A stretch of 7,674 nucleotides of DNA, from contig JAUVLS010000059.1 in the NCBI GenBank assembly GCA_030600625.1, positions 1-7,674 of the forward strand. Direction: 5' to 3'. The translations under genes were made by a program, and so were the position numbers. Origin of the DNA: Bacteroidales bacterium (GTDB lineage Bacteria > Bacteroidota > Bacteroidia > Bacteroidales > UBA12077). Shown in pieces: positions 6,435 to 7,674 of this stretch; positions within the stretch are counted from its first letter, which is position 1; every line of letters begins with the position of its first letter. The notes below the pieces were generated by a model. The model saw only the letters and a program-made list of their open reading frames with translations, made no database searches and was not told the origin of the DNA.

Positions 6435-7175
6435 ATGGAAAGCTGGCAAAAAATAATTAAACTCAATACGGTAGATTCGACCAATAATTATTTTTCTGAT
6501 CTTTTAAAAAAATCAAAATATCCCGAAGGATCAATAATTTCCACTTTATTTCAAAGTTCGGGAAAAGGACTGGGAAATAATACCTGGAAAAGTGAAAAAG
6601 GAAAAAACCTTTTATTCAGTCTTGTATTATATCCTGATTTTTTGCCAGTTGACAAAAACTTTCTTTTATCAAAAGTAGTATCATTAGGTATTGTTAATTA
6701 TATGCAGGCAAAAACAAATTATATTAAAATTAAATGGCCAAACGATATATATTACCAAAATAAAAAACTTGCCGGAATCTTAATTGAAAATATTATTAAA
6801 GGATCAAATATAAATCAAAGTATTATTGGTATTGGATTTAATCTTAATCAAACAACTTTTTTAAGTAATGCTCCTAATCCTGTTTCGTTAAATCAAATTA
6901 CTAAAAAGACTTATTCTATTGATCAGGAAATTGTTAAAATAAGAAGTAATATTAGTTTCTTTTATGATAAACTTAAGGCTGGAAAATTTGAAGAGATTAA
7001 TAAAGAATATATAAAATGCCTTTACAGGTATAATGAATTTCATAACTACTTAAGTAACCATAAAATATTTAAAGCCAAAATAACCGGGATTAATGAGTTT
7101 GGGCATCTGCAAATTTTAACTAAAAACCAGGAGAAAAAAGAGTTTGAGTTTAAAGAGATTGAGTTTGTAAATTAA
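6435..7175 (+). CDS. birA: Biotin--[acetyl-CoA-carboxylase] ligase
   Basis: It activates biotin to biotinyl-AMP and transfers it to the lysine of biotin carboxyl carrier proteins in the cytosol. The 246-residue protein is the monofunctional type without an N-terminal HTH domain, so it is not itself expected to act as a repressor. Landmarks are NTVDSTNNYF (11-20), GKGLGNNTWKSEKGKNLLFS (43-62, the biotinyl-AMP loop and strand), KWPNDIY (100-106), KLAGILIE (111-118) and IGIGFNLNQ (131-139), followed by a short SH3-like C-terminal domain. The loop reads GKGLGNN where the classic form is GRGRxGR; the arginines are replaced, although Bacteroidota forms often vary here. It is divergent from rsfS. 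No Shine-Dalgarno is seen. Its stop codon lies inside the downstream hairpin. Confidence 0.95.
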   Translation: MESWQKIIKLNTVDSTNNYFSDLLKKSKYPEGSIISTLFQSSGKGLGNNTWKSEKGKNLLFSLVLYPDFLPVDKNFLLSKVVSLGIVNYMQAKTNYIKIKWPNDIYYQNKKLAGILIENIIKGSNINQSIIGIGFNLNQTTFLSNAPNPVSLNQITKKTYSIDQEIVKIRSNISFFYDKLKAGKFEEINKEYIKCLYRYNEFHNYLSNHKIFKAKITGINEFGHLQILTKNQEKKEFEFKEIEFVN

Positions 7176-7220
7176 AACTAATAATTTGCAATCAAAATGC
7201 AAATTATTAGTTTTAATTTA
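7168..7220. terminator. Long perfect hairpin at the birA end
   Basis: Positions 7168-7190 and 7198-7220 are exact reverse complements, giving a 23-bp stem with a 7-nt loop (ATCAAAA). The stem ends in A-rich (TAAATTAAAA) and T-rich (TTTTAATTTA) flanks, the form expected of a bidirectional intrinsic terminator. It covers the last codons and stop of birA. The next gene starts only 13 nt later, so read-through into it should be limited unless it has its own promoter. Confidence 0.75.
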
Positions 7221-7221
7221 T

Positions 7222-7229
7222 TAGATTTG
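7222..7229 (+). promoter_or_regulatory. Possible -7 box of the ATPase gene
   Basis: TAGATTTG is an exact match to TAnnTTTG and lies between the hairpin and the ATG at 7234. Transcription would then begin about at the start codon, giving an almost leaderless mRNA. No TTTG lies at the usual -33 distance, where the hairpin's right arm sits, so the box may be coincidental. Confidence 0.25.
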
Positions 7230-7233
7230 TATT

Positions 7234-7674
7234 ATGAAACTGATTTACAAAAGAAAATACTTACCAGAAATTATAAAGCTTAGCAGTTATTTTCCTGTAA
7301 TTGGAATAATTGGTGCTCGACAGGTTGGTAAAACTACTTTATGCCAAATGTTAAAAAAAGTAATTTCAAAAGAGCTACATTATATAGATCTTGAATTGAT
7401 ATCTGATTATAATAAACTTGATAAACCTGAACTTTACCTGAGCCGATTTTCTAATCAATGTGTAATTATTGATGAAGTGCAGCTAAAACCCGACTTATTT
7501 CCAATTCTTCGTGCAATTACAGATAAAACCGGGGATTCCTGCCAATTTATTGTAACCGGTTCTGCATCACCCGATTTACTTCACCAAAGTACCGAATCTC
7601 TTGCCGGACGGATTGCATATATTGAAGTAAATCCTTTTTCGCTGGATGAGCTACCCGATAAGATTACACAGGAG
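7234..7674 (+). CDS. AAA_14/DUF4143-type ATPase, N-terminal part
   Basis: The frame is open from the ATG at 7234 to the window end (147 codons), so the 3' part is missing. An in-frame TAG at 7222-7224 makes this the earliest start. Visible motifs are Walker A GARQVGKTT (27-35), Walker B VIIDEVQ (77-83), sensor-1 region IVTGSASPDL (106-115) and SLAGRIAYIEVNPFSLDEL (122-140). This set is typical of the AAA_14 family, whose complete members are about 380-400 residues with a C-terminal DUF4143 domain. The cellular role of the family is not well established; some members resemble archaeal-type or mobile-element-linked ATPases, and copies are numerous in Bacteroidota. It follows birA on the same strand behind a strong hairpin, so it is probably not part of the birA unit. 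Confidence 0.9.
   Translation, partial: MKLIYKRKYLPEIIKLSSYFPVIGIIGARQVGKTTLCQMLKKVISKELHYIDLELISDYNKLDKPELYLSRFSNQCVIIDEVQLKPDLFPILRAITDKTGDSCQFIVTGSASPDLLHQSTESLAGRIAYIEVNPFSLDELPDKITQE

Overview
The window looks like a chromosomal piece of a Bacteroidota genome, most likely Bacteroidales or a close relative. The DNA is AT-rich. Start codons lack clear Shine-Dalgarno sequences, and TAnnTTTG-like -7 boxes occur. The protein variants also fit: an 'AAWYLPEER' FtsH, a phosphatidylserine decarboxylase with an 'HINWFP' motif, and a biotin ligase without an HTH domain. Placement below phylum is inference.

Layout. Positions 1-41 hold the first 13 codons of a minus-strand gene with a hydrophobic N-terminus. 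Positions 42-719 carry no gene but are rich in inverted repeats, several of them GC-rich and unlike the rest of the DNA. A small lipoprotein gene (720-1214, +) ends in a hairpin terminator. It converges, across a second repeat element (1307-1375), on a minus-strand gene for an unrecognised secreted protein (1424-2065).

The core is a tight minus-strand operon, rsfS - ftsH - cdsA - psd (6175 down to 2169), with gaps of 2, 21 and 18 nt. It joins a ribosome-silencing factor, the membrane AAA+ zinc protease FtsH, CDP-diacylglycerol synthase and phosphatidylserine decarboxylase. CdsA makes the CDP-diacylglycerol from which phosphatidylserine is built, and Psd converts phosphatidylserine to phosphatidylethanolamine. 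The middle enzyme, phosphatidylserine synthase, is not in the window. FtsH provides membrane-protein quality control, so the operon has a membrane-biogenesis theme with a translation-linked first gene.

A 259-bp divergent intergenic region separates rsfS from birA (6435-7175, +), a biotin-protein ligase. birA ends inside a 23-bp perfect-stem hairpin. Thirteen bases further on starts an AAA_14/DUF4143-type ATPase, cut by the window end.

I see no CRISPR array, transposase, tRNA, rRNA or evident new multi-gene system. The most notable feature is a GC-rich palindromic repeat family. It lies in intergenic DNA, appears nested inside another inverted repeat, and also occurs in frame within the ftsH C-terminal tail, where it encodes about 17 residues.
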